Positions 32,979 through 44,406 of a DNA stretch of 64,000 bases are shown in pieces (the stretch's first letter is position 1; the number at the start of each line of letters is the position of its first letter). The stretch is from Phialocephala subalpina. Lineage: Eukaryota; Ascomycota; Leotiomycetes; Helotiales; Mollisiaceae. The stretch spans positions 829,117 through 893,116 of the forward strand of contig FJOG01000026.1 of assembly GCA_900073065.1 (NCBI GenBank). The letters are read 5' to 3'. The position numbers were made by a program, and so were the translations under genes. A model generated the notes under the pieces. The model searched no databases and had not been told where the DNA came from. It worked only from the letters and a program-made list of their open reading frames with translations.

Positions 32979-34248
32979 ATGGCTTCTCGACTCCACCGTC
33001 ACGGCCACATTGATATCAACAGCGTCAAGAATAGTCACCCGAATCCAAGCACTACGATCTATCCACAGCTCTCGCCGAGAGATGCTCTGTACCAAGTACA
33101 AGAAGACGATTTACGCTCTGCAATACACATTCCTGAGGGTTTTCAACACGGTCAAGATGGGAAGGTACCCGTGGTGCTCGTTCCTGGCACAGGCTCCTTC
33201 GGAGGAGAAGCTTTCGAGTGCAACTTTGCGAAGCTGCTCAAAGCCAGCAAATTCGGGGATCCAGTTTGGCTCAACATCCCCGGCAAGATGTGTGACGACG
33301 CTGTGATAAATGCAGAGTACGTCGCTTACGCCATCAACTACATTTCGACTACCTGCAACAAGAAATTAACGGTGGTAGCTTGGTCCCAAGGGAACCTTTC
33401 TGTCCAGTGGTCGTTGAAATACTGGCCCAGCACTCGCAGACAAGTCAGTAACTTCATATGCCTTTCTGCAGACTTTCGTGGGACCGCCAGTGCCCGGCTC
33501 TTGGCTCCTGCTCATGCCGTACCTTGTACGCCATCCGTACGGCAACAAAGGAGACGCTCGAACTTCATCACCACGTTGCTATCCAATGGCGGCGACTCGG
33601 CTTACGTGCCAACCACTTCAATTTACTCCAAAACGGATGAGATTGTCCAACCGCAGTTTGGGAAATGGGCCTCAGCTCTGATGCATGACGAACGCCAAGT
33701 GGGAGTGACGAATTGCGAGGTCCAGGCCGTGGCAGGCAAGAAACCAGCAGGTCGGCTGTACACACACTTTACACTTATGTAAGTCCCACCTTCTCGGAGG
33801 AATCTTGTTTCTGGAATTTGTAGCCTAGGTTTACTTTTGGTTGTATGCTTGTTTCGGCATGCTTGAACCTTGAAGCCTTGATGCTTGAAGCTCTACTCCG
33901 AGGCCCCGACAGTTCTAAAACATGTTTACTGACCCGAGGATTTTGGGGAATAGGTCCAATCCACTCGCATGGGCCCTCACTGAGGACGCCATCTGCAACG
34001 GTGGACCAGGTCGCTTGGACAGGATTGATATGGGATGCTGCATGCATACCAAGGCACCTGGTCTCACTATGCTCGATGTGGCGAAAACTCAAAAATTGGC
34101 GTTTACATGTGGTAAGGCGGTGTTGAGTTTCTCGCCGAAACTTAAGTATGAGCCAAGTTTGCCGCTTTATTGTGTTGACGAGAAGAGGACTTATGTGCCT
34201 GTTGATGAGGCGGATATTGAGAAGGCTTCTCAGGAGGCTAGAGTGTAG
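32979..34248 (+). CDS. Candida antarctica lipase B-like (CalB) lipase/esterase
   Basis: Exons 32979-33778 and 33954-34248 give 364 residues. The nucleophile is Ser136 in VVAWSQGNLSVQW, the CalB-type variant of GxSxG. PTTSIYSKTDEIVQPQ gives Asp220, and His263 in LYTHFTLM follows. The spacings (84 and 43) are close to CalB's (82 and 37). VPVVLVPGTGSFG is the oxyanion region. These enzymes hydrolyse esters and triglycerides. CalB is secreted, but this model has no signal peptide; its N-terminus (MASRLHRHGHIDINS) is polar. Either a signal exon lies upstream or the protein is intracellular. It ends about 190 bp before a 5S gene and starts 690 bp from the AT island. Confidence 0.85.
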
Positions 34249-34432
34249 ATTGAACCGGTGGCTCATGTAGCTGCCGATCAGACGTTGGGGGTGGAAAGTC
34301 GAGAGTGAACTGAATTAGTGAGGCTCAGAAACGCGAGTTTGGAGTTTAAGCGAATTCCCGATTAGCAAACTTTGCTCAAAAGCAGTACCAAATATTGTTA
34401 GAATATAAATTGGAATAACATTACTACTTGAC

Positions 34433-34551
34433 ATATACGACCATAGACTGAGGAAAATTGGGCATCCCGTCCGCTCTGCCATACACAAGCCTCAGATCGG
34501 TAGACTAGTAGTTGAGTGGGTGACCATCAGCGAATCCCTACTGTTGTATAT
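34433..34551 (+). rRNA. 5S ribosomal RNA
   Basis: A 119-nt sequence with the whole 5S pattern: ATATACGACCATAGAC at the start, GGGCATCCCGTCCGCTC, the promoter region TAGTAGTTGAGTGGGTGACC, and CAGCGAATCCC. The ends ATATACGAC and GTTGTATAT pair fully, counting one G-U, to form helix I. 5S genes are scattered singly in Pezizomycotina. Transcribed by RNA polymerase III. Confidence 0.95.
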
Positions 34552-34557
34552 TTTTTT
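34551..34557 (+). terminator. RNA polymerase III terminator of 5S
   Basis: Seven consecutive T at the 3' end of helix I, the standard pol III stop. Confidence 0.8.
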
Positions 34558-35689
34558 GACCTGTTTTGCTGGATTTTTGGGTGGGTTGGTGACGAGCTGG
34601 AAGGAGTTGGGCGAATTCAGGGGAAGCGAGAATTACATCCCGCCTCCTTTGTTTTTGTGTCGTGTGAAGAGTTGTTGCAAAGGCGGTATTATTGTATTTT
34701 TATATGTTACTGATCTTAATCTTTCAAATACTCATTTTGTTTTCCATTTTCTGCAACTTCAAGTCTTGCTTATCTTTCAAACACTTGTGGGTGGCTCGCT
34801 CTTTCCACTTCCGCTCCGCTCCACCTCTCCTCCACGTCTACCACGCTCGCTTATTTTTCGAGGCCATCAAATCCTTTTATCGAAGCAATCTCGTTCTTTC
34901 CTTCAACCCAACTACCTCAGGACTCAGCAGTTTATTCCGCAGCTATATTAAATCACATATGTCTCTTGAATTCAGCTCTCACAAGTCTTGAGAGTCAAGC
35001 ATCCTCAATGGTCTGAGCTTTCCCCAATCCAGGGCACATGGTCGTGATGTCCGACCGGGATGGAAACATTGATGACCCGACTGCAATTTTGCAGCAGAGA
35101 TAATCAGATAAGATAGCTTTGACATCCCCGAGGCTAGCAGGGTACCTGCATTATCAGATCAAGCGATATTCACGATTTCTCAGACTCCGTCTCTTCAGCA
35201 TACCTCCATACGCTCTATCGAAGCATCAAAGCAGTAGCAATCCTCGCCGGCACCCTCCCACCCGTAGATCATTTTTTTTGAACGTTTCTAAGGAGATGGA
35301 TGGGAAAAAATGAATCTAGCGCCAAGCTCTCCATCTTCAATTGAGTCATTTCAGCACGTCCGTGATTTATTCCGTACGGAGTTCGTTAAACCACACACTA
35401 AAACTCCCCACAACAAGCGACATCGCATTCCGTGAAGTCTACTCCATGTAGCTAGACACAGCGAGTCACAATTAAGGCTGCCATGTACTAGCAAGGGCCT
35501 GCTTTATCTGATCCTGAGATAATCAGATCCCGAGTCCGGATCAGAAGGAGGTACTTTCCCTACCCTGGAGCCTAGAAACCCTAGCATATAGCTTATATAT
35601 CGCTATTCTCTGCTTTGATTTTCTCAAGCCTCATTCTTTTCGAACATCAACTCGCAATTTACTTCCTTGGGAGTGAACAATCGTCAACC
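34558..35689. other. Intergenic, ~1.13 kb
   Basis: Between 5S and the MFS gene. Open frames lack domains. The right end is the transporter promoter and leader. Confidence 0.45.
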
Positions 35690-37252
35690 ATGCCTCCCCA
35701 GCCTCTCGATGCCATGACGGTAGAGGCTATTCCAGCCGAATTGGAGATGGCATCAATTCCGGCTGCTACCACCAAGCAGATTGACCCCTTTCTCGTTACC
35801 TTTGAACGGCCATACGATGCTGAGAATCCCCTCGACTGGAATACAGGCCGCAAGTGGTCAGTGACCGACGTCCTCTCAGCCACTGGCTTCAACCGGATCA
35901 TGGTTTCCACCATCATGGCACCAGCCCTCGGGACAATCGCCCACGAATTGGGCATGACCCCAGCAGAATCAGCCATGGCGTTGTCCATTTACCTTCTCGC
36001 CACTGCTTTCGGACCACTGGCCATCGGTCCGCTGTCCGAGATTTACGGTCGACAGGTCGTTCTCCATGCCTCGAGTGTGTGGTTCCTCATCTGGAATATT
36101 GCTTGTGGGTTTGCCAACACCAAGGAAATCCTTATTGCATCGCGTTTCTTGGCGGGTTTTGGTGCTAGCTCGATATATGCTCTTGCAGGTGGTGTTTTGG
36201 GCGATGTGTGGAGGCCGGAGCAGAGAGGACGCTCCCTTGGTATCTATTTGCTGATTCCATTGCTCGGTGCATGCGTCGGTGAGTTTGAGAGACGAGAGAA
36301 TCAAATCTATCAGCTAAACCACAGTCCAGGTCCCATCATCGGTGGATTCATGGCAGCAAGGACGACGTGGCGATGGATGTTTTGGTCTACCTCAATCTTC
36401 CAAGTCGTCATGATCATCGTCTCAATTCTCACCTTCCGTGAGACATACGGCCCAGTGATTCTCCAGCGTCGGGCGAAGAAGCTGCGTCGTGAGACAGGCA
36501 ACCAGCAATACTACACCGAGCACGAACGACGTGACTGCGAGAAGTCCCTCGGCAGAATTCTCGGAAGAGCTCTCTCTCGTCCACTCCGCCTCCTGGCCTT
36601 CCATCCAATCATCCAAGTCACAGCCCTCATCTCAGGATTCAACTACGGTCTCCTGTACATCGTGCTTTCCACGTTTTCCGACCTCTGGATCCAACAGTAC
36701 CACCAGAAAGTCGAAATCAGCGGTCTCCATTACATCGCCTGTTCCTTGGGCGAGATGGCCGCTTCGCAGATTGCTGGTCCATTGATGGACTACCTATTCC
36801 GACGTCGACAGGCACGAAATGCCAACAACGCCAGCAATGGCCTCTACCAGCTCGAATTCCGTATTCCCCTCATGTTTCCCGGCATTATCATCGCTCCTAT
36901 CGGCCTCTTACTCTATGGCTGGTCCGCACAGTACCTTGTTCACTGGGCCGTGGTCGACATCGGGATGTTCATCGCCTTGTTCGGGGGACAACTTAGTGAC
37001 ATTCCTCTCACTGCTTATATCATTGATTCGTATCCTGGTCATACTAGTAGTGCAATGGCTGCGACGCGGTTTGTTGAGAGTTTGACGGCTTTCTTGTTTC
37101 CGCTTTTTGCGCCGAGAATGTATCAGGTGTTGGGGTATGGATGGGGGAATAGTATGTTGGCTTTTGTGGGGTTGTTGATTGGTGTCCCTGCACCCTTCTT
37201 TCTGTGGAAGTATGGAGCCAAGTTGAGAGCGAAGGCAATTTCGAGTTATTGA
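35690..37252 (+). CDS. MFS transporter, DHA1 (multidrug/H+ antiporter) family
   Basis: Exons 35690-36278 and 36330-37252 give 503 residues. The intron is 51 bp and in frame, so it could be misread as coding; removing it joins GACV to GPIIGGFMA, the family pattern. The ATG at 35690 has a good context (caaccATGc). The soluble N-terminus ends in NPLDWNTGRKW, a signature of fungal 12-TM DHA1 pumps. Motif A is GPLSEIYGRQ, and the TM5 region reads GPIIGGFMAARTTWRWMFW. Such proteins export drugs, toxins or polyamines across the plasma membrane. The substrate is unknown and no biosynthetic cluster is adjacent. Confidence 0.88.
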   Translation: MPPQPLDAMTVEAIPAELEMASIPAATTKQIDPFLVTFERPYDAENPLDWNTGRKWSVTDVLSATGFNRIMVSTIMAPALGTIAHELGMTPAESAMALSIYLLATAFGPLAIGPLSEIYGRQVVLHASSVWFLIWNIACGFANTKEILIASRFLAGFGASSIYALAGGVLGDVWRPEQRGRSLGIYLLIPLLGACVGEFERRENQIYQLNHSPGPIIGGFMAARTTWRWMFWSTSIFQVVMIIVSILTFRETYGPVILQRRAKKLRRETGNQQYYTEHERRDCEKSLGRILGRALSRPLRLLAFHPIIQVTALISGFNYGLLYIVLSTFSDLWIQQYHQKVEISGLHYIACSLGEMAASQIAGPLMDYLFRRRQARNANNASNGLYQLEFRIPLMFPGIIIAPIGLLLYGWSAQYLVHWAVVDIGMFIALFGGQLSDIPLTAYIIDSYPGHTSSAMAATRFVESLTAFLFPLFAPRMYQVLGYGWGNSMLAFVGLLIGVPAPFFLWKYGAKLRAKAISSY

Positions 37253-39691
37253 ATAGATATCGAGGATAGGAGATGACAAGGTGAGGTGGGGTGATAGATC
37301 TAGAAAGAGGTGTTTTGCGATACTCCTGGAAGGCTGAAGTTCCATGAGGTTCTCGGATATCACCCATCATCCTTAGAAGTAGAGAACCACTTTCAAAACT
37401 TTCATTCCCAACAGAGATCTATTTCAAATTAGGGGTTATCCCACATTATCCCGCCCCCTTTTGGTTCACTTAGCACGTAGCCACACCCACGTACCGTGCG
37501 TCCGAGAAACCTCTCAGCCGAATGACTTTCATCCAGCACATTTTATCGCCTATTGTTGCAGTAGTCGCATCTCTCAGGAACCCAGTACTCAAGACGCGTA
37601 CCATAAACTCCCACATACAGAAGCGAGGTAAAGCATCACCACAACTGCAAAGCGTGCACCCTGAATATACTCCCAAATCCATATCCAGCTAGAAAGGTTT
37701 GTCAGTTTATGAGAGTTTCAGCTCGTACCCCGCTCAACTCCAACACAGCCTATACAGAGCGTCATAAGTCACATACAGCAGCATTGCTAAGCACGACCAA
37801 AGTTTTTTTGAATTTGATACCAAGGTATCCCCATGGCCGTGATAGTATCATACAAGACCACAATCATAAAGAACCACTTTGTCATTCCCCTCGTATACTT
37901 CATCACTCAAGCCCAAGCCCGATCACCTACAACCTAATCCCATAAACAATGGCACACTGTAATGCAAAGCCGCATGCAATGTGCGTCAGACTTGTATTGG
38001 CTCGCATCCAGATAAATGACAAGAGCACCCCTTCACTGTTGAAAACATTCCAGTATCTGGACAACAAAACAAGGCGTATTGCTCCGACGGGCCTGCATTC
38101 AAATACAGACTCAACGTATCCAAGTCATGTACTACGAAGCCATGGTACTGCTGGTGATATTCGAAGATCAGGCCATGGTATAGACATCGCATTGGCCCCG
38201 GATTGGCAATAGCTTGAGTGGGGACCTGATGCTCGCAAGTTTCCGCGAATTGTGCAGAGATACCGAGCAGTGTGTAATCGTAGGTAGAGTACTCGTGCTC
38301 GCGTATGGCGTTCGAGTGAGGTGGTATTTCCACTGTGTGGCTCTCTGTATAGCTACTAAAAGTAGTGGATGTCTTGCTCGGTGTGGAAATGGATGCATGA
38401 TGTGAACCATGCTGGTTGTCGATGTTGTTTGTATTCGAGATGCTTCTTGGCGTGTGTCCATAATGGGATCGAGATTCTCTGGGAAGGGGATGCTTGGATT
38501 GTGGGTCTTCTTGGCAACTGCGATCAATCAGCTGCCTGGAAAGAGTAGGGAGTGGGACGCAGAAGGAATGGATTCATTTAGTTCTACCTTGGGCTGTGAG
38601 GAACTGGGCCAGAAGTAGATGATGGCGCCATGCTTGTAGAGATAAGATATTAAAACGTAGATATTGTGTCGAGGGGAATGTGTCTTCTGCCAATTCAAGA
38701 ACAGCGCCGGAAATGCGAAATTTCGGAGAGAAACTGCTGTAGAAGATCATCCATCTAGATATAAGTATTAAGGAACACAATTCTGTCCCGAGGCATCAAT
38801 AGACAGGAAACTTCGTGTGAAGCGAGAATTCATATTGAGACAATTTCTATTCCACTTGCAATCCTGTAATGGCAAATGTTTTGGTGGCAAATCTTGTCAC
38901 AGGTCATTCAACTTTTGTTCGCTAGGATGAGGAGCAGAGAAGAAACCATTGTGCCACCTCATCCCTTAACATACCCTGGTTTGCCGATGAGGCTTTCAAG
39001 GACCGCGGTGAGAGTAAATAATTCGAAAATTATATGATGAGTATTCGACTTGTGTTTCGCTCCTGTTGGATAGTCATCGAATATTCCCTGCCTTCCTGAA
39101 GCTCTGGGGGCGATTGATATGCACAGGGACCAAGGAACAATGCCAAGCCCCTCACTATCTCTCAATTGAGGTTAACATGGGAATGCTTATCTGGGGACAT
39201 GGACTTACCATTGGCTAGTCAACGAATGTTCGACCCACCGTGGAGGTGTTCCCGAAAATCGTGGTGAGCTTCTTGCATACATGAATGTTGCACCCCTCTG
39301 CAACCTCCAGACTGAAATGCGGAGATTGGCTGGTCAACTTATGTCAACGAGATTTATTGGATGATGGGTGACGCTAAGGCGTTCAGCTGTCGACGCCTGG
39401 CAGCAGGCTGCCGACACCGACATGGTTCTCCAGGTTCTCATTGGCTAGCCATTTTTTGTGTTTGTGTTGAGACATTACTCAGTGCAAGCCACGCCCGACT
39501 ACTACGAGCTTTGAGTTGGGAGCCTTGTCATGCGTAGCCTGACCTTGGATCGTGGGGTCGTGTCCAGCCCTCTTTCGCACACTTTTCTTGGCAGCTCCTT
39601 GCTGCCAGATACAAATAACTGGAAAATTCCCACCGCGTCCTCTTCGCTCTCATAATCTAAACTTCTTCCAGAGGACGAAGCTTTTTCGTGA
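37253..39691. other. Intergenic, ~2.4 kb
   Basis: The longest unexplained normal-composition gap. Overlapping frames of 80-120 codons on the minus strand at 37986-38527 show no domain, signal peptide or splice logic. It may hold decayed genes or UTRs, but nothing can be supported. Confidence 0.4.
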
Positions 39692-42501
39692 ATGCCAATC
39701 GAATTACCGCCATTCACGATGCAACCAAGTTCCGCGCGAGGCTATGCGCCTTCCGTCTCTTACGTACCTCTTCCTGAGAGATGGCAACAATTAAAGCCAG
39801 CAATCCTAGAATTATACCTCCAGCGCAACGTTCCTCTCCCGCAGATTATCAACATCATGAAGGAGGCTCCATATTATTTCCATGCCGTGTAAGTCTACCA
39901 CCTGTATAAAGAATGTGCTGTAGCTGATGCATCGCGGCCCTATCTAGTGAGAACTCCTACAAGTATTACTTCACTCAATGGGGCGTGACCAAGAACATAC
40001 CTGCCTTGGTCAAAGATGCTGCCCTCACCGCCCTCGGAAAGAGAACCAGGGTTGGATATTCGACGCCGGAAGTTTGGTACAAGAAGGGCGACGACCAGAT
40101 ACTTCCGATCGATAAGAAACGGATCAAGAGGCACATCAAGACTGTTGAGGTTGAGAGAAGTAAAAAAGCAGACCAGATTCAACTCGGCAATAATGTGTAA
40201 GCGTTTTCAAACGTCGCAGTGATGAGTACTGCTAATATTCTAGATTCATACACTGGAATCTACCATATCGTGCAGCTCGATCTTCTTCCAGGGCCCAGCA
40301 ATTCTCTCCTTTCGGGCTAACACCTGACTTCTTGTCAATCGCAAGTCCGAATTATGACCGATCAATGTCTTCGAGGAGTGCACCGTCCCCAAATAATGCG
40401 CCTACTCCGACTATGCTAGCAGTCAGAAGTATGAAGCTGGACGAGAGAACCCAACTGTTCATTGAGGCAAAACACGACGACTTGCTGAAACAACTAGAGG
40501 GTACAGAAAGGAAGTAAGCCCAACTCCTAGAAGACAAAGAGCATCTTAGCATTTGCTGACAAGAGCAGACTGTTGACAACGTATCTCTACCAATTTTGGC
40601 TATTCTCCTTCTGCACCGCTAAATACTGGGGATATGGTCCAACCCTTTGGACTGCGGAACTTCTGGAATTCGACCGCTTTAAGGACAAGGACAGAGCATC
40701 ACACTCATCAACCAACACTCCGATGGCCAATGCTGGAACACCCAGGCCAGTTGACACTCCTCGATCTGTGGAAACTCCAAGAGACAGCGGAGATTTGGCT
40801 GCCAAACCGACACAACTTTGCAAGTGGACAATCCATGCCGCTATCCGAACACGTTACGAAGGACAAGAACAAGAGATTGACGAAAACGGAGAAGCAAGAA
40901 CAGGCTTGAACGATGGGGAGGACCTACATGCTTGGCCATCCGGACACCAACAAACCTTCGAACAGAAACTGCAACTCTCCCTTGAGATGAATAATTTCAC
41001 CACTCTAGACCCGAAAGACTTGCCGATGGCCGTTTCGAAGGTGGTTAAGGCGGCCCGCAGCTCGCCAAGAGAACTTCTCCAGGAGAGTTTTGCATTCAGT
41101 CTTGTCGCTCGAAATGAGAGAGTGTTCTGGTCCTTACTGTGTCGAGCTTCCAGCCTCAACTTCGTAGGCACCGGAATATACCCACTCCATCTCCTGACGT
41201 CCTTCCTTGATGGTTCCAAGACCTGTTGCAATCTTCTCGACGCTGCACTCAACCATCTTGCGGGAGGGAATCGGATTGACAAGATCTATGTGAACGATCA
41301 CGGTCATACTGTCCTAGACAATCTCTTCATATCGATCCTCAAAGGGCATACCAACTGTCTACCCGATGTAGTGGACGACAAGTTTTCGAAGATGAAGCGT
41401 TTCACCGGGGAAGAGGTGGACATCTGCGGCCGCTGGGACGCAGACTCCACCTGCGTTCGTGAGTTGTTTGCAGAAGGACACTCGACCATACCAATTGAAT
41501 GGAAGCACATGTTCTGTCACACTTCGGTTCAGGCAATCTGTCACTGCATTGGTCGACTTTTCGGTCCTATGTTTGCTCCGGATATCAATACTCTCAGCGG
41601 GTTGTTCATGAAAACTTGTCAATGCTGTGGCCAGAAATTGCAGATGGGACCTCTTCACTCTTTGGTTTTGACGGCTGTCCATCTTGCTCAGAGTGGATGC
41701 CCCGGAGAGAATCTTTTCGGCATGTTGGCATGCTTGGTCTGCCTTCTTGCGAATGGCGCTGATCCCACCCTCACAGCTCCAATATCTCTACCCGCGCTAA
41801 TGAGAAAGGATACAGCAACTGCATGCAGCCATGAAGAGATCAATCCCTTCCAGCTGGCAGAAAGAGTCCCAGCTTCTCTGGTAACGAGCTGGTCTGATGA
41901 TGTGACGCTGGGATGGAAAGTGCTTTGCGCTATGCTTCGATATGCGAAGGACGAGAGGAGGCCTAAGCAGAAGCCTTTAACCCAAGACACAACCAGGAAA
42001 GAAAGAGCTGATCGCGATGTTTTTATGGGTTTCGCGGAGGAGGAAAGATGGGACAACAGCGATAATGAGAATGACAGTGCCGACGGGGACGAAAATGAAT
42101 GTAGCGAAGACCAAGACGATGAGGATATATGCCCGCATTTCAAACAAGACACAAATAACTTCTATGGACAAAGCAAGGTCATTGGGACTCTCTGGGCCGC
42201 GATACAGACAGAACTCCTAACATACAGGCGACTGGCCGACGAGGACCCGTGGTTATCCGAGAATTTCGCTATGCAGGCCGTATTGGAAGGGCTTGAAAAC
42301 GGAGGCATGCTTCCAATCAAGCTCATTGAGGAGGACATGATAGCGCCATATTGCCGCTGTGGTAGATTCTTGGGCGTTACTGACGAAGCTTGTGCTTGCG
42401 TTGACGAAGTCTGCACCCACTATTTTGCCAACGTGGATGTGTGGAGTAGAGCATCCTACATCATGATCCCAGAAGGAGAGAATGGATCATGGTACTGGTG
42501 A
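39692..42501 (+). CDS. Large Clr5-domain protein with Cys/His-rich C-terminal region
   Basis: Exons 39692-39888, 39948-40196, 40244-40513 and 40569-42501 give 882 residues with consistent phases. The N-terminus is a Clr5 domain (PLPERWQQLKPAILELYLQR, VPLPQIINIMKE, SYKYYFTQWGVTKN). The middle is helical with an ankyrin-like look (GIYPLHLLTSFLDGSKTC, LVCLLANGADP). It also has CQCCGQK, an acidic run near 42060-42125 and a C-terminal cluster (YCRCGRFLG, ACACVDEVCTHYF) that may bind zinc. Function is unknown; the Clr5 domain suggests a chromatin or regulatory role. It is not a close copy of the Clr5 gene at 21738-23500. Confidence 0.82.
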
Positions 42502-43226
42502 AAGCTCTAGTGGCGAAGAGTGGTATTGTAAACTTCAGCTGTCTGATAAATTTCTTGTCCAATATAACTCGTAAGATTCTCTACTGGTGCCAACATTTGA
42601 TGCAACACCCACGACAACATGGCAATATCATGATGACTGAGATGGACCTGACGGAAAGTCTTCCGCTCTTCGTCCTAACTGAAGAGGCAATATAACGAAG
42701 AAGTTGTTCATGAACACTAGGACAATGTGTTGAGAACTTGCTCGACGTGGCGAAGTGCTTACTCCTCTCGCTTTCAACTCGGGTGACCAATTATTCATCA
42801 CGTCAAACACAGCATCACGTTCAATCACATGAGCTTTCGCAAATCAACCATGAATCTCCAATTCTAGTCTCCCAATTCAAAGCTTCAAAAAGGCATTCCC
42901 AGAAAGAGAGCAAACTCCATCCCACCAACCAAGACTGAGACACTCCCCCAAGAAGAGCCCAAGAACTTTAATCAAGATCCAAAATTTCATGCCAAACCAG
43001 TAATCAGTAAGACTCTCGCAGAACCAGCCTCTTTATGACAACTATCGACGACGAAAGGCGACTCGGTGAAAAACAGAATCGCAAGGACGAAGATTGGTAT
43101 CGAGTTTCGTGCTTCGAGGAACCGAGTGGAGACTTTATCGAATGTTGTCATCTTACTCATTATTAGCTACTGGCAGTGACAGTAAGGAGAAGGAGGGGGC
43201 AGGGGGAGCTTACGCATGATCCAAAT
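42502..43226. other. Intergenic, ~725 bp
   Basis: Converging 3' flanks of the Clr5 gene and the small secreted gene. No gene seen. Confidence 0.45.
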
Positions 43227-43639
43227 TTATGGGGTACAGAAAGGATTTCCATTGACGGTGGAGCAGTGCCATCCATCAGCGCAAGTAGCAGCCACGGTCC
43301 AATAGCCAGTACCTTTGCAAACCCACTGTTTCTTCATTAGCATACTCCCCTTTTCTTCCCCTCGGCTTTGGATGGAGCATGAGGTTTGAAAGTGAAAGTG
43401 ATGGAAACCCGCAAGCGGTCCCTGGGGGGGGCATGGAGGGGAGTAGGGAGAGGGATAGGAAGAAAACTTACGATTTGGCGACCGCCAGGAGCACACTCAT
43501 AGCTGCCAGAGTGACACACACCACTGGCGGAATTAGATTTACCGTTGACAGCCTCGACGTCTGCGGATGGGAGAGCGACGGCGTTGATGACCGAAGCAGC
43601 GGAGATGAGGGTAACAACGATTGAGAGAGGGAACTTCAT
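43227..43639 (-). CDS. Small secreted Cys-rich protein, chitin-binding-like spacing
   Basis: Exons 43639-43472 and 43325-43227 (146-bp intron) give 88 residues. A signal peptide is clear (MKFPLSIVVTLISAASVINA). The mature part has six cysteines at 42, 49, 59, 71, 77 and 86 in the pattern C-x6-C-x9-C-x11-C-x5-C-x8-C, with aromatic and Gly spacing (GYWTVAATCADGW, NPFCTP) reminiscent of CBM19/CBM14-type chitin-binding modules. Size, secretion and Cys content also fit an effector or antimicrobial-like protein. Assignment to a family is tentative. A TATA box lies 133 bp upstream. Confidence 0.72.
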
Positions 43640-44406
43640 TGTCGCGGTATTTGGAGAGAAGATTGTAGTGCTCTGTTGTATGTTTGTGGTAATATAGAAA
43701 TAGGGTCAAAGGAGTTGTGGAGTTGTGTGATTTGGAGGAAGAAGGTTCTTTGGAAAAGTACCAAGGACGAGATTTTATAGCCGGATGTGTGTGCGATCCG
43801 GAGCGAGCAGGAATTCTATCTTCCGTTTGACGCCTTACTTTAGAGATTCGCCGATGGACGATGGGGCTCAAACAGTGTTCTATCGTCATGAGATGGTAGA
43901 AGAGGGGTGAATTCGGACGGTGGACTGGAGACTTAAAACTGACAGCCTGTCACTCTCTCCTAGGCTTCAACTAAACTATTCACACCCAAGAACTTTCAAA
44001 CATGCGTCAAGAGCCAGAACCGTGAAATTCCCATTCTATTCAATGTCACAATGTCTTCCAGTGAAAGATGGACTTTCAACATCTGCAGCTCTTTGTGAAA
44101 CACCCCCTTACGAAAGCTGCAATGGTATTCCAGTCAGTTTCATTCTCATTGTCCATAAGCTGAACACAATAATACAACGGGTCACTGTCTCTCTGATCTA
44201 GAGAACTATCAGCATGAGATTCCAAGTTACCGCAGTTGAGTGAGATGGAGTGATGTACCTGCTCACAATCTAAGAAGTGATGTCCCAACTTAGTTCATTA
44301 CCTACAGCGACTCGTCATTTGACATTTGAGCATTGAGCTCGTCTGAGAATCTCGTCCGAGCAGCAGGCCTGACCATTTGAGCTGGATTGAAGGTGAAAGC
44401 TCGATG
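43640..44406. other. Intergenic, ~770 bp
   Basis: Promoter of the secreted protein gene and the 3' flank of the HET pseudogene. No gene seen. Confidence 0.45.
43772..43779 (-). promoter_or_regulatory. TATA box of the small secreted protein gene
   Basis: Read on the minus strand, TATAAAAT, 133-140 bp before the ATG at 43639. Confidence 0.45.

Noticed and set aside
37986..38527. Overlapping minus-strand frames of 115 and 119 codons
   Set aside because: Neither shows a domain or secretion signal and they overlap in different frames.
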